Shown in pieces: positions 11,964-24,838 of a stretch of DNA of 64,000 bases (within the stretch, counting starts at the first letter, position 1; each line of letters begins with the position of its first letter). Both the position numbers and the translations under genes were made by a program. The notes under the pieces are model-generated. The model worked only from the letters and a program-made list of their open reading frames with translations, was not told the origin of the DNA and did no database searches. The DNA comes from Phaseolus vulgaris. Lineage: Eukaryota > Streptophyta > Magnoliopsida > Fabales > Fabaceae. The stretch lies in the NCBI RefSeq assembly GCF_000499845.2, contig NC_023753.2, forward strand, positions 21,979,932-22,043,931. The letters are read 5' to 3'.

Positions 11964-13170
11964 CTAATTCAGTTCTTCATGCATAGCCAAAATCCAGTAG
12001 CTGTCCCGCAAAGCTTCATCCAGATTTTTAGGCTCCACTTGAGAAACAAAAGCCATTGTCTCACATAAATTATTTAGAGACTTCCTAGTTGAAACACCTT
12101 TTTCAATATCTCCAAAGACATTGTCAAGTGTGAGATCTCCTGGAGTCTTCCATGCTTTTGGTAAATCTACAGAAACAACAAATTCTTTGATAACATGTGA
12201 ATCATCTGCATCTATATCAATCAGTTCATTTTTATGCAAAACAGTTCTTAAATCATCACATTCTAAGTCATCTGAAACAGGTTTTGGCATGTAATTGTCA
12301 CATTCATCAAACACTACATGCATAGATTCTTCCAAAGTTAGCAACCTTTTATTGAAAACCCGATAAGCATGTCCATTCAAAGGATAGCTAATTTGAATTC
12401 CTTCATTAAATTTAGCATCAAATTTTCCCAAATTATCTTTGCCATTATTAAGAACAAAAGACTTACATCCAAATACTCTAAGATGACTTACACAAGGTTT
12501 TCTACCCTTATATAGCTCATAAGGTGTTTTCTTAAGGATATGCCTAATTAAAGTTCTATTGAGCACATAAGCAACAATATAAACTGCATTTGCTCATAAG
12601 TATTTAGCTAGCTTAGATTCATTCAACATAGTCCTAACAAGTTCTTCTAGTGATCTATTTTTCCTCTCAACAACATCATTCCGTTGAGGAGTCCTAAGGG
12701 CTGAAAAACTATGTGATATCCCATGTTTTTCACAAAACCTTTCAAACTTAGCATTTTGAAACTCACCCTCATGATCACTACGAATAGATTTTACACAACA
12801 TCCATTTTCATTTTGCAGAACTTTTGCCAATTTCTTAAAAGCCTTATAAGCATCATTTTTGTAAGCAAGAAAGAGAGTCCATGTATATCTAGAATAATCA
12901 TCAACAATAACCAATGGATAGAGATTTCCTACCAGACTAGCAATTCTAGAAGGTCCAAACAAATCCATATGCAGCACCTCCAAGGGTTTCTTAGTAGAGA
13001 CCATGTATTTTGATTTAAAAGAAGTTCTGATTTGTTTAGCTTTTACACATGCATCACATAGTCTATTATCCTAAAATTTGATATTAGGAAAACCTGAAAA
13101 AAGATCCTTGGATTTCAATTTATTCAAATGATTTGTATGAATGTGAGTTAACCTTTTGTGCCACAACCTA
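11964..13170 (-). pseudogene. Integrase with pre-integrase zinc finger, SIRE-type element
   Basis: The HHCC zinc finger lies at about 13170-13030 (LTHIHTNHL ... CDACVKAKQ) with one in-frame stop just before the cysteines. The catalytic core is 13004-12594: first Asp in HMDLFGP, second in SIRSDHEGEFQN, Glu in RNDVVERKNRS, giving a D-D-E set. The usual Gly after SDH is Glu here. The C-terminal part 12566-11964 has ELYKGRKPCVSHLRVFGCK and ESMHVVFDECD, typical of the Sirevirus/Tork side of Copia. Confidence 0.9.
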
Positions 13171-13323
13171 GACTCATCACTTTTTAACAAAATGCATTCA
13201 TTTTCAGAATCATTTTCCAAGATATCCAAGAGATATATTGTTTACTGTTTTACTTGTAAACAATACCTTACTAGAAGAGTCATGTGAGATTGTGCACCCA
13301 TTTGATTTGAAATTTACCTTGTA

Positions 13324-13578
13324 CTATTTGTCACACAATTGACTGATACTTAGAAGACTGTGTCTTAGTCCTTCCACATATAAAGCATTTTCAATGGTTG
13401 TTGAACTTCTAGTTTCAACATTTCCTCTCCCTAGGATTCTTCCATGATTATTGTCTCCATAAGTGACATGTCCCTCTGCCTTGTGTTTTAGACTAGTAAA
13501 CTTAGTTAGGTCTCCAGTCATATGCTTTGAACATCCACTGTCCAAATACCACTGGTTTCTCTTGCTGTTTTTCTGCAA
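13324..13578 (-). pseudogene. Aspartic protease domain, SIRE-type element
   Basis: NQWYLDSGCSKHMTGD carries the intact Asp-Ser-Gly active site of a Copia protease, followed by VTYGDNNHGRILGRGN and ALYVEGLRHSLLSISQLCD. It belongs to the same polyprotein as the gag upstream and integrase downstream, with breaks on both sides. Confidence 0.9.
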
Positions 13579-13631
13579 AACAAAAAAAATAATACATATG
13601 GTACCCTTTTTAGTCTAGGGTCAAACAGTGA

Positions 13632-15251
13632 TTAATACCTTTCCTTTGGAAGCCATTTGGCCAAGCTTTTAGGAACAATGTATTTTCTAGCAATGCATGC
13701 TCTAGAAGTATGTCCAGATTTCATACAATAAAAACAAGTAACAGGATATACCTTTTTACCACTGTTGAAAGAGGAAAAACTTGTTTTTGAAGGAACAAAG
13801 AAACTTGACAACTTTTTAACATTGTTTTTCTTTCCAGGATTATAACCAATCCCATTTTTGTTGAAAACAACATTTTGTAACCCTAAAAAAGTCTCAAGAT
13901 TATCTCTTCCCTTAGTGAAATTAGATAAAGTTTTCAGCAAATACTCAACTTGTTTTTCCAGCTTTTTACAGTTTTCACAAGTCTTTATAGAAGCATGCAA
14001 ACATGTCAATTCAAGACTTGCAAGATTAGTTTTAGCTTTATGCAGTTCTTCCTCAAGAGATTTTACCTTAGGTGTAAGAAAATTATTTACTTTTTGCAAT
14101 TTACTGCATATGACAACCAACCTATTTCCCTCATCATGAGTTTCCTTGAAAGCAACTAACAATTGATCATAATTGTTAGACTCCATAGAGAAGTCACTAA
14201 CCGAATCAGATATTGATCCTTCATCTTTCATCGTGAAACACAGGTTTGTTTCTTAACTTTCTGTTGAGGAACTGCTTGTTGAAGAAACTTCATTTTCTTC
14301 CCAAGAGATATAGGCTTTTCTCCCCTTACTTCTTTCAACCTTTTTGTTGGTTGGTTTTTCTTTTGTTTGATTGTTTGGACAATCAATCTTTATGTGACCT
14401 GTTTTACCACAACCAAAACAAGTATAGTTAGAAGAATAAGAGTCATTCGGTTTAGGATACCTCCTTTTTTGTTGAGTTCTGTCTCTGCCTTTCTTCTTTA
14501 GAAATCTACTGAATTTTCTTGTGAGTAAACTTAATGTTTCATCAAGTTCAGCATTCTCTGCTTCCTCACTGCTATCATTCTATACACTTGCTTTCAAGGC
14601 AAGTCCTTTAGTTTTTCTTTCCACGGTCTCTTGCTCTTTAAGCCTTTTGAGCTCTAGCTCATGCTCCATTAATTTTCCAAACAGTGCAACAGTGGACAAC
14701 TTAGACAAATCTCTTCTTTCTGATATAGCAGTCACTTTGGGTTGCCAACTCCTATCAAGACACTTCAACACCTTTATATTGAGTTCTTCTTTGTCAAACA
14801 CCTATCCAAGTCCAATAAGATGATTTACAATGTGGGTAAACCTCTTATGTACATCATCAATGTTTTCTTTAGGTTGCATCCTGAAAAGCTCATATTCGTG
14901 CCTGAGTGAGTTACTTCCAAAACTTCTCACATTTCCTTAGTCGAATTGCACTGAGATATTCTGAAGAATTCATCCATTGTCAGTGCAGAAGTTATGATGT
15001 TCTTTGCTATTGAGTCATATTAAGCTTTCTTTTTCTCACTCTCACTCCATTCAGACCTTGGTTTTTACACTGTTTCTTCTTTTATAACCTACATTGGCAC
15101 AAAAGGTCCATCGACCACAACCTCCCAAATACCAAAGTCAATAGATTCCATGAAAAGTTTCATTCTTATTTAACAGAATGCATAATTTATCCCACATAGG
15201 GGGTTTATTAATAGACGGACCCTCAGCAAAAAGTACTTTAAACTCAGACAT
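13632..15251 (-). pseudogene. Gag region of the SIRE-type element, broken
   Basis: The likely start is the Met at 15251 (MSEFKVLFAEGPSINKPP), 36 bases inside the primer-binding site. Stops appear soon after, and a capsid segment seems deleted between VTHSGTN and EYELFR-like sequence. Open blocks are 14801-14580 (DKEELNIKVLKCLDRSWQP, SKLSTVALFGKLMEHELELK) and 14231-13632. Two zinc knuckles are seen: CFGCGKTGHIKIDC near 14410-14370 and CFYCMKSGHTSRAC near 13735-13690. A coiled-coil-like stretch (CSKLQKVNNFLTPKVKSLEE) lies between them. A long gag with two knuckles fits Sireviruses. Confidence 0.85.
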
Positions 15252-15286
15252 ATTGCACACAAACTTGAGTAAAATACAAGTCCTAC

Positions 15287-15299
15287 CTCTTGATACCAA
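15287..15299 (-). other. Primer-binding site of the SIRE-type element
   Basis: Minus-strand TGGTATCAAGAGG, similar to the initiator Met tRNA 3' end complement used by plant Copia elements, lies one base from the 5' LTR end. Confidence 0.85.
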
Positions 15300-15300
15300 T

Positions 15301-16760
15301 TTTTGGGTTTATTAGTGTCTAAGTTCAAGAGGGGGGAATTGAGCTTATAAAATTTTCAAATAGATTCAGGTCTTTCACAAAATAAAGTAAAATAATCGAT
15401 TTATTTTGGAAAGAACAGATTTATTTTTCTGCTTATTTCATCAAGACAACATTTCAATTATATGATTTTATGATATTTAGAGTGTTTAACAGCAAACAGT
15501 GTATCACATTAATATGCACAAATGAAAAATAGATTGTTGAATCAAGAGGTTTTAATACCAAACCACACACTTGAATGAACCGTGTCAATTGATAGACGTG
15601 ATTTTTACAAAACAATGTACTTCAAATATCTCCAAATTAGTCACTCAGATTTCAACAAGATATTTAGATTGGTTTTCCAGAAATCAGGAACAGTAAGAAC
15701 TTACCCAGAAAGAACAGATTCAATTTTAATTGAACAGGTTTATTTTCTGACAGATCAACACACAAAGCAGTAAATGAGTGCAGAGATTAAGGGAGATTGA
15801 ATACCACAAGATTATACTGGTTCACTCAAATGAGCTACATCCAATCTCACCCTTTCCAAGGTGAAATCCACTAAAAAATAGTACAAAACAATTATACAAC
15901 CTAATGTTCTTGAACCCTACAAGAACATGACATACCTAGCTAAAAAATACTATTTCAGCACACCCAACACTTCAAGAAACACTATCATGAAGTTTCTTGC
16001 AACTACGATTACATTTAGTAGAAAGATGAAATTGAATACACCTGGAAGGAGAATGAAAAATCTAGAAAAGAGTAGTAGAACATATTGCAAAACCAGTGAC
16101 AACACCTCCTACCAAATTTGGGACTTAACAAGAATAAGCACACATTTTTCTTTTGAAAAAACTCTTCCAAGAACTTGTGCAAATTCTATTCAATTCACTA
16201 AAATTGTTAATCTCTGTTTCAAACACATTTACTCAAAACACATTTTAGTAAGATATGACTCTCTTTATATATGAAATGATTTATAACAGATTTTCAAAAA
16301 ATAATTTAAAAAGCTGTTATAAAAAGAACATATTCAAATTATAATGAATAAATTTATTTTAAAAAGACAGAGAGATTTTAAACTATTGCAACTCAATCAT
16401 TTTGATAGCATAAAACAAGTTGAGCCAAGTTACTTGGTGCAAAACCAAAGTTATCAAAAACTTTTAAAAAACAAGGCACTAGTTAAAAAAGAATCTATTC
16501 ATTTGAGAAACAACCGATTCATTTTTTGTGCAGTAAAGCATATTTTGGAAAAAACATGAGAAAAACATTTGGAAACATTGTGCTTGATCTTATCACATTG
16601 ATAAGGGTTAAGAGGTGGGTCATGATGCAAAAAACAACCTTAAACACACTCTAACCTATATACAAGACTACCCAAGAACAAATTTACAAACTACAAAGCA
16701 AGGCACACACTTTGCTACATCAAACACATTGACTTGAAGGAGCCACATCCATCTTCAACA
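15301..16760 (-). repeat. 5' LTR of the SIRE-type element
   Basis: This 1460-bp LTR pairs with 6675-8372. The outer terminus reads TTCAACA next to target duplication GAAGT. The inner terminus reads TTTTGGG where the partner has TGTTGGG, so one terminal base has changed since insertion. Confidence 0.93.
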
Positions 16761-16765
16761 GAAGT
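16761..16765. repeat. Target-site duplication GAAGT, right copy
   Basis: Partner of 6670-6674. Confidence 0.92.
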
Positions 16766-16791
16766 CAATTTAACACAAGTGACCAAATTGA

Positions 16792-19315
16792 TGTTGGAAT
16801 TATAGGCCTTAAACAAGAAGGGGGTGAATTGTTTTTTAAATATTTTTGCAAGTATTGAAGGTAGAGTGAAAGACTATGAAGAATCAATCAATTAGAAAAT
16901 TGTTTAGTCAATATAAAACTGTTTTTAGTTTTGTTCCAGAAAATCAACCAGTTGTTTTTGCGAAACAACCAGTTGTTTATATCTACAGTTTATAAAATCA
17001 AAGTTAAAGCAGTTTAAAGAGTGTAAGGATCGAGAGATTCACACAAGATGTTTATACTGGTTCACTCTTAACTAAGGGTGGTCATGGATTGGATTTTGAA
17101 AAATCCAATCCAAATCCAAATATTTGGAATGGATTTTAAATCCATATCCATATTTTTTATAAAACTAATTTGGATTTTTACATAATCCAAATCCAAATAT
17201 TTGGATTGGATTTTAAATCCAAATCCATATTTTTCTATAAATCAATTTGGATTTTTATAAATCCAAATCCAATCCAATTCAAATAAAATCCAAATCCATA
17301 TTTTTATAAAAACAATTAATTGAATTTTAAATTTATATTTTTATAAAAAACTTACAATATTAATATAAAATTATGAAAAAAATAATAATATTATATAAAT
17401 ATCAAAAAAATATCATAAAATTATAATTTAATAATATAAAAAATTATAACTACTGTTCTAGTAATCCTTCCTTCTCCTCAAAACATGAATAAATGTTTGA
17501 ATATAAAATTTTCAAACTTTAAAAGCTTACAAATACAAAACTGCACTCATGCATTGGATTTTGTAAAATCTAATTCATATCCAATCCAAATCTAAATATT
17601 TGATTTTAAATCTAAATCCATATTTTTATAAAAGAAATAAATTAAATTGGATTTTTAAATTAAATCTATATTTTCTAAAAACTTACTATAATATTAATAT
17701 AATAATATGTAAATAAATTAATATCATATAAATATTAAGAAAATATAATAAAATTATAATTTAATAATACTAAAAATTAACATTACAGTTTCAGTGATAC
17801 AGAAAAAGTAATTGTATACAATTACAAACTAGACATAAAATTGGTGATTTTTTTTTTAATTTTATTGCTAAAGTAATGAGTGTAAAAATCAACCATTGAA
17901 TTTATATTTTACTGTATAGAATATCCTTTAAATGTAAATATATTTTTTGATAATTTTTTTTGGTATATTACTGTTTGCATATGGTCCTCTCAAGTGTATA
18001 TACATGGAGACAACTGAAAATGTATGTAATAATTAAGTGAAGAAAATAAAATAAAAAAATTGTCTATGAAAAAAAAAGTAAAAAAATCAAAACAAATTTT
18101 TTTTTAAATTTTAATATATGATTTTGTGACCTTTAAGTTTTTTTTATAGAAAGAAATTTAGTTTTAACAAAAGAAAATAACAATAATAGAAATAAATTAT
18201 TCTAAGAATTGAAAAAAGAGGATAATAAAGTATAAATGAAAAAGGAAGAAGAATGAAGAAGTATATGCACGTGAAAGAGTTATTGAAGGTCATACGGTGC
18301 AGAGGAATTAAATACAGATTGGAAATCTGGATTTTCTAGATTCTAAAATCCATTTAAGTAAAATGGATATCTGATCCAGAAAATTGATAAAATGTGGATC
18401 AACATAAAAACTAAATTTAAACAAATGGATATTAAATGGATTAGATCAATGTAAAAATAGAGCAGTTTTATTATAATTGGATTTTTTGCCCACCCTTACT
18501 CTTAACCAAGAGTTACATCCGGTCCTTAGCTAACCACTGAGAGTTCACTATGTAATCAAACCTAGATTACACAACACACACCAAGAGTGATGATCTTGAA
18601 CCCCTTAAGAACACACACCACTCTTTGGCAAAACACAGTTTCTAGAGCAACCCTCTGAAACTGCACCACACCAAATCACACAAAAATACAATGATTAAGG
18701 AAGAAGGGATTAGAATACACCTAGGTAAAATCAAAGATTAAAGTTCAGAATTACAAGACAATCCTATTCCACACTTTGAGATGATCCAAAAATTCTTTAA
18801 AATCTTGAAAAATGATTTTGATTGATCTCTCTTTCTTAGTTAATGGTCAGGAGCGTAAAACAACCTTTTTACACTCCAATCAGATGGTCAAAACATTTAA
18901 TTCAAGAACCAAAAGCAATTTAAATTATTTAAAACAGATTGGTACAACTTAATAGAATCTTGTTAAGGTTTTCAGAAAAACAACCAGTTGAATTCTCGAA
19001 ACAACTGGTTGAATTGGTTTGACAGCAAAGTCAAAACAAAGTCAAACTTTTCAAATTCTTTTCAAAATCCACTAAGTGTAAAACAATTGGTTGAATCGAC
19101 ATTTCAATAGGTTAAATTTCCACACTCTTTAGAAAACACATCTTTTTCAAAAGGATTAAGATTCAATTAACCTTGGATCATCATAAATAGTGGATTAATA
19201 GATTCAAAAACCCTAAATCCTAAACCCTAAATACTTTTAGACACACACACAACCAACAACAAGGTCTTCAAGCATTCCTATTGGATTTGGAGACATCAAA
19301 ACATCTTGTTCAACA
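16792..19315. mobile_element. Solo LTR inserted in the TIR element, with nested hAT element
   Basis: It begins TGTTGGAATT and ends TTGTTCAACA, flanked by the identical 5-bp duplication ATTGA (16787-16791 and 19316-19320). Subtracting the nested element at 17073-18498 and one 8-bp duplication leaves about 1090 bp, matching the solo LTR at 4187-5284 in length and sequence. No internal retrotransposon sequence is present. It sits in the right inverted repeat of the 5837-19421 element, 26 bp beyond the SIRE-type insertion. Confidence 0.9.
17073..18498. mobile_element. Non-autonomous hAT-like transposon (1426 bp)
   Basis: Ends are TAAGGGTGG and CCACCCTTA, a perfect 9-bp inverted repeat that continues imperfectly. 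The identical 8-bp duplication CTCTTAAC flanks it (17065-17072 and 18499-18506), the hAT hallmark. Inside, 'aatccaaat' and 'ttggattt' motifs repeat densely near both ends (17085-17320, 17550-17660, 18310-18490) and likely act as subterminal transposase sites. No coding capacity is visible and the rest is AT-rich. Confidence 0.87.
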
Positions 19316-19421
19316 ATTGATACATTTTAAAAAATGTTGGAACCATTCTAAACTTTTTAAAAACCAATACACTAAAGGGACTTTTGACCCTTAAAATAGG
19401 GAAAAAAATGTAATTAAGCCC

Positions 19422-22400
19422 AAAACATACGAAACTGCAATTATAATGAACCTTATCAATAAATTGCAAAATGAAAGTAACACTTTCATAAAAAAAAGTC
19501 ATATTTATAATTGAGTGGATATCATAAATTTAAATATATTTCTAATAGAATTCATTGTCACATAACATTTCTATATACTTTACTGAGTCTCATCTCAATG
19601 TATAAAGTCTTATTGTATTTGTTGATAAATCTTTCTAAATTATACCTGTTACAAATTCAATTAACAAATACATGCAACATGAATTTTCTACTCCACAACT
19701 CATATTTTATAAAATAGAAAATTTGGAAATGAATAGTCATATCGTTATGGCTTATGTGCAAAATACTTTGGTGCAAACTACAAATGCAACTGTTTTATTG
19801 CTTATGTATGTGATATTTATTGAAAACCATCCAACCACAAAATAAGGAGGTCGAAGACTTTTAAGCCATGGAGTATGCACAAGAGCTTTGGCCAAAAGAC
19901 TACAGGAAGAATGAAACTCAATTGACCTCTACGGAGACTTGTTCTTATCATCATAGACCAAACTTTAGTTTGTATATTTGTGTAGAGCATAATAGGTTTT
20001 GATATGCCACGTATTAGGCCACGTAATATAGAATAATTGGGGGTCTTGAATTTGGACCAAGCAGAGTAGGATTTTTGGACTTGTATTTGGACCTATTATA
20101 GATTAGGGTTTCTTAAACCTACACTTCAAAATAATCATTAAATAGAAATCAATTTTAGGAAACCAAAAATAATTAGTCATTATATTGACTAAATTAGATA
20201 TTATTTTAGAGATTAAAAAAATTATTTGTATCTAAAGTAGTTTCTATTATTAATAAAATTTATAAACTAGCTTCTAAATTGGTAACTAATTAGTGAAGAA
20301 GAAAGAACAAAGGTACATACATATATTTAGTGGGAAAAGTGAAAGTATATTTAGTTCAGAAAGTTTTGGGTTCTAAATTTTTTTGGATGTTTTAATTTTA
20401 ACTTCTAAAATCTAAAGCATCCACAATTTTTAAGTGTAGTCTCTCCAAGATTTTCTAACTGTTGTTGTGGTGGTCCATGGTTTATTATGTGTTGTCTCTG
20501 GTGGTCCACTATTTATTATGTGTTGCCTTAAATAAATAAGTAACATTTTTTAAATGGTTAGAATGAATCATTAGAAAAATTCTAATCTAAGTCATGCTTA
20601 AAAAACCATAGCATTTTCCATTTTAGACAACAATTTTTATATTTGTTGTGTTGCCTAAAGTAAAAAATGTTATAGTGCTTGTTCATATGGATTTTAAACT
20701 CACTTTCTAAAAATAATGGAAACATATTTTCAGTGATATTTTGGAAAAAAATGGCATTTTATAACATTCATTTATAAAATGGATATATAAAAGTTGAAGT
20801 CATTATTGAGTTGTGAATTAAAGATGAGAAACTTACCTTGTGTTTGGATTAGATATTTTAAGATGATAATTAACTTTTTTAGAGAATTTGAAATTTTATG
20901 ACAAAATACGTTGTCTTGGGTAAATTATGGACAACAAGATTAAATGGGATAGTGCTCAAAATAAGTTTTTTTTTGGGGTTAATAGAACTATATTCAAAAG
21001 ATCTTAATCCAATTGTTACTTCGTTAACATCGTCTATTAATGTATTTGTAACCAATATTAATATTTCATAATCTAAGAAGGAATGCATGAATTGTGTTCG
21101 TATGATAGTTTAGTAGGGAGTTTAATGTATGCAATGATGTACAATAAATCAGATTTTGATAAAGATTTTTCTTTCTTTAGCACTTTGATAAAGATGTTAG
21201 TACGGTGAATGAGTACATGATTAATTTAAAACAAGAATAATGGTTAGTGGTGAAATGTATATTACTTTAATGAGATGTTTAATGTGAGTCTCGTTCATAA
21301 GCGTGACATTGTCTTTTTGGATATTCCAATCCAGATCACATCAATTATATGGATGTAGGGTGATCTATATATGGTTGTGTTTTCATAATTGAAAATTCAT
21401 TCATGAGTTGAAATTTTTTTTGCAACCTAAAATTGTCTTGTCTACTTGCAAAAAAAAAGAAAGAAGAGGAAACCTGAATGAAGGGTTCTGTTATTGATAT
21501 AAATTTCCAACAAATAAGGTAATTATCTTTTTTATGATAATCTTAGTGTAATTTGATTGACCAATGATCAAGTTCATCATGAACAAATTATACATATTGA
21601 TGCATTTTCTTCATATTGAGGAGCAAGTCAAAGTGTGAAAGATTGATATGGAGGATAATCCAACTTATATGCTCACTAAGTGTGGTCCTAAGAGCAAGTT
21701 CATGTATTGATTGATGTTGTTCAATGTTGATTTTTAGGAACAATCATATGTAAGCAATGGTTTGGAAGAAGACTTAAACCAATACGAATAATTGTTGAGT
21801 TTTGTCTTGTTTTTTCTTAATTTTTTGAATTGTCTAATAACAACATCTCCTTTCCTTGATGTGTCTAATATGGATAGTTTGATAGACACAATTTATCATC
21901 TAAAGTATCAAAGTCTTCTCATGATTGTAATTAGATAATTGTTCTGTTAATTTAGTTGAAGATCACACATCGACTAGAGTAAAGACATTTCATAGTATAT
22001 AAGTAGTGCAACCTCATCTCTTGAGTCGATTTTATAAGGTTTCAAACAACCCTTCAAGCAACCGTCTCAAGAAAAAGACAAAGAGAAGTTTACTCTAAAC
22101 AAAATTCTGATCGATAGAATGTAGATAAAATTTAGTTTTAGAACGATGATGATTTTCATAAATTGAAGTTTGAATAGTTAAGTTTTTCTATATATAAGTT
22201 TTTTAACTTAATTGATAAAATATTTATACACTATTCATTTAAACCAACTCTTGGATCAAATTATTCGATCCTTACAAAATCTTAAATATATTTTTAAAAT
22301 GGATTAAAATCAACTCATAAGTTATGATTTCACTCCATTATCAAATCTTTTTTTTAATTTTCATCTTTCAAAAAGTTTCAAAATAATGGTTCCTATTTAT

Positions 22401-24838
22401 TAAGTATGAAACAAAAAAAAACTTATTAGAGGAATACATGACATAGACAAAACAAATGAAGAAAATAGACTTGAAGATAGGAAAGGGGTAAGAAAATAAC
22501 ATTTTGCAAAGCTAAAAAGAATTAGGTGTTAAACAAGAATCTACCGAGAGATAAAAATAAAAAATTAAATGGTTAACATTAAAGGATACAAACACTAGAT
22601 ATTGTCAAACTATAATAAATTAGAGGAGAACTAATAAAGAAATAAAATTTGTAAGGATACATGGTGAATGGTGCGAAGATTCGACTAAGGTCAACTAACA
22701 AGGAAATCAAAAAAATTTACAAGGAGAAATTGGAAAAGGTGGATGGTTTGAAAGTAAGGTTGGGGAACATAGCATAAGATGTTAACATAATAGTTTATAA
22801 AACTAAAATCATGGAAGTTGTATGGATTTGTGAAAATACAAAAAGGTCTTGGTCCTTATGGGTTCAACTTCAACTTTATAAAGAAATTTCGGGACACTAT
22901 AAAATAGGATATAATACATATTGCACATAGTTTTTATAGAAAAAAGAACTGACCAAAGGGAAGCAATGCATCATTCATAACACTCATTTCAAATATTGAT
23001 AATATCCAAGGTTTTGATGAGTACAAACCTATATCTTTGGTAGGTTGTGTATATAAGATAATATCAAAACTATTATAATTTTTTTTATTTCTTAATATGG
23101 TATTAGAGTCATTTAGAATCTATCCTAAAGAGAGTTGGTTGGGCTTATTAGTTCATTCGCTATAATACCACCCATAAATATATAGTTTCATGCACAAGTT
23201 GGAGGGTTATGTTGGATCTTATGAGTCAGTTTTATAAAGTTGAGTTACACTTAAAACTCATTTCTTAATAAGACTTTCAATTATGTAATTAGTTATAACT
23301 ATAACTATTTGATATATACATGAGTTTAAGTAACTTAGATTGACTTGGATTATGCATCTGTAGTTTGCTATTGGTCATATTTGTAATTCGTTTTCTTTCT
23401 TCTATTTCAAACATATAATGTATTTTTTGCTATATAATATTTTTTTCTTGTATGTGTTTATAAAAGATATTTTTATAGAGAACTTTCACATCTTTTTTCT
23501 ATTTTTCTTTTCTCACATGTTAATTATATATCATTTAAACCATTCTTAATGTATGCTAACAAGAACAAAAATGAATATTCAAATTTCAAATACACCATGA
23601 AACACAAGTGTGTAAATTTAAAATTGTATGGTTTGAATTCACAACTTCTATCATAATGGAAAATGTTTTTGCGGTCCATTGACCTTAGTTTTCTTTCCTT
23701 TTGAAAGAAAAGAGAGATAAAAATGTCAAAATTTAAGTGTAATTTTTTATTATTAATGTAAAACTATTTCAATTAAGTATTCATTATACTTTAACCAACA
23801 CCAGAAAGTAGTGAAAAGACAGGTATTAAAAATTGTGAAAAAATACATGTTTAGAGTTTTTGCTATTTGAAAAGAAAAAATAATTTGTCTTAGGATATAC
23901 AAGATCTCCCATGAAAAAAAGTTATTCTAAAATAACTCAAAATATTAAAAAAAAAACATTTTTTATACTTTTACACCAATAAAAATGAAACTGTGAGAAT
24001 GAAAAATTATTTAAAATTTTAAAAGAGAGACTAAATATTAGAATACAAATTAAATAAGAAGTTACATCCTATATGACACAATCAAACCTACTAAAAACTA
24101 GTATACAATTTTTAAATAAGATCTTGTATTAAAGATACATTAATTATTTAACGTACTTCTTTACAAATATATAAAAAATTGTGAAAATTGTTATTGTAAT
24201 AACCTTTTTTGTCCAGTTTTGTAAAATAGTGCTATTTGAATTGTATTTATTGGACTTGTGTATAGTTAATCACACTAATGTCAATCTGTAATTCGGTAAG
24301 AAAACTATTGCATTAATTGTTTTTATAATTTATATACTTGGATTTTATTTATATTTAAAGTAGAGTTTGTTTCTTTTTTTCTTTAAATTCGTAGAAAGTC
24401 ATCCATAAATTCTTGTACCACAAGCATCTCATATTAAATTTTAACGAGTGTGCTAAATTTAGTTTAGATTAAAATATTTGAATAAATTTTGATTTCTTTT
24501 TTTATAAAATATAAAAATTCTAAAAAATAATCTTCGATCGTCACTTGTTAAAAAAAGTTTCCATGTTTATTTTTCGGTGTTTTATTTACTGATGAGTTGA
24601 TTTTTCATAGAAAAATAATCCAAGAGAACAGTGGAAAGACCAGAAAAGTGCCACCAACTACCAGCACAAGCAAACGTGGCACCATCCTTTAACATCACCT
24701 TCACAACTTCTTCAACAGATTGAAATAGTCTACCAACAATAGCTTCTGATTTCTTCTTCAACTTTCTCTCGGTTATGGTTTTCTGAGACTGAACTTATTA
24801 AACAAGAAGAAGGGGGAAGAAGAAACAAGGAGAATAAG
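19422..24838. other. Intergenic DNA with transposon debris, upstream of EXO70A1
   Basis: No gene is supported. 19850-20120 resembles remnant retrotransposon gag/LTR sequence. 20140-20290 is related to the repeat at 44485-44930 (alternating 'aaaaccaaaataattagt'-type motifs). 20461-20680 carries GTTGCCTAAAG/TTTAGACAAC motifs and ends in ATAGTG, CACTA-like. About 21956-22063 and 23088-23260 resemble two LTR pieces of a legume TRIM ('catcgactagag', 'tggtattagagtc'). The last ~200 bases before 24839 are presumably promoter and 5' UTR of EXO70A1. Confidence 0.4.

Larger units (their letters stand above)
6675..16760 (-). mobile_element. SIRE-type Copia LTR retrotransposon with env-like extra ORF
   Basis: A complete but decayed element of 10,086 bp on the minus strand. 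LTRs are 15301-16760 (5' LTR) and 6675-8372 (3' LTR), with ends TGTTGGG...TTCAACA. The 5-bp duplication GAAGT flanks it exactly (6670-6674 and 16761-16765). A primer-binding site like initiator Met tRNA follows the 5' LTR, and a purine tract precedes the 3' LTR. The internal order is gag, protease, integrase, reverse transcriptase, RNase H, then an extra ORF, which is the Sirevirus layout. The gag (two zinc knuckles) and the protease motif DSGCSKHMTG match SIRE-type elements. Frameshifts and stops occur in most domains, so autonomous movement is unlikely. It inserted into the right inverted repeat of the older TIR element. Confidence 0.93.
5837..19421. mobile_element. Old TIR transposon (MULE-like), split by nested insertions
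   Basis: The left end begins AGGTTTAATTAC and the right end is GTAATTAAGCCC. The inverted repeats align for about 190 bases once two insertions are ignored: left repeat 5837-6032, right repeat 6614-6674 + 16766-16791 + 19321-19421. The element itself is only ~960 bp, with an interior of ~580 bp and no recognisable transposase. Long inverted repeats with this style of end are common in non-autonomous Mutator-like elements of legumes. Flanks AAAATATA (left) and AAAACATA (right) may be a degraded target duplication, but its exact register is uncertain. The right repeat hosts both a Copia element and a solo LTR. Confidence 0.75.

Noticed and set aside
7534..16274. Two nearly identical ~100-aa proteins (7534-7842 and 15927-16274) as a gene pair
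   Set aside because: They lie at the same place in the two LTRs of the SIRE-type element.
20506..20680. Complete 175-bp CACTA miniature element (CACTAT...ATAGTG)
   Set aside because: Only the first six bases of the ends pair and flanks show no target duplication.
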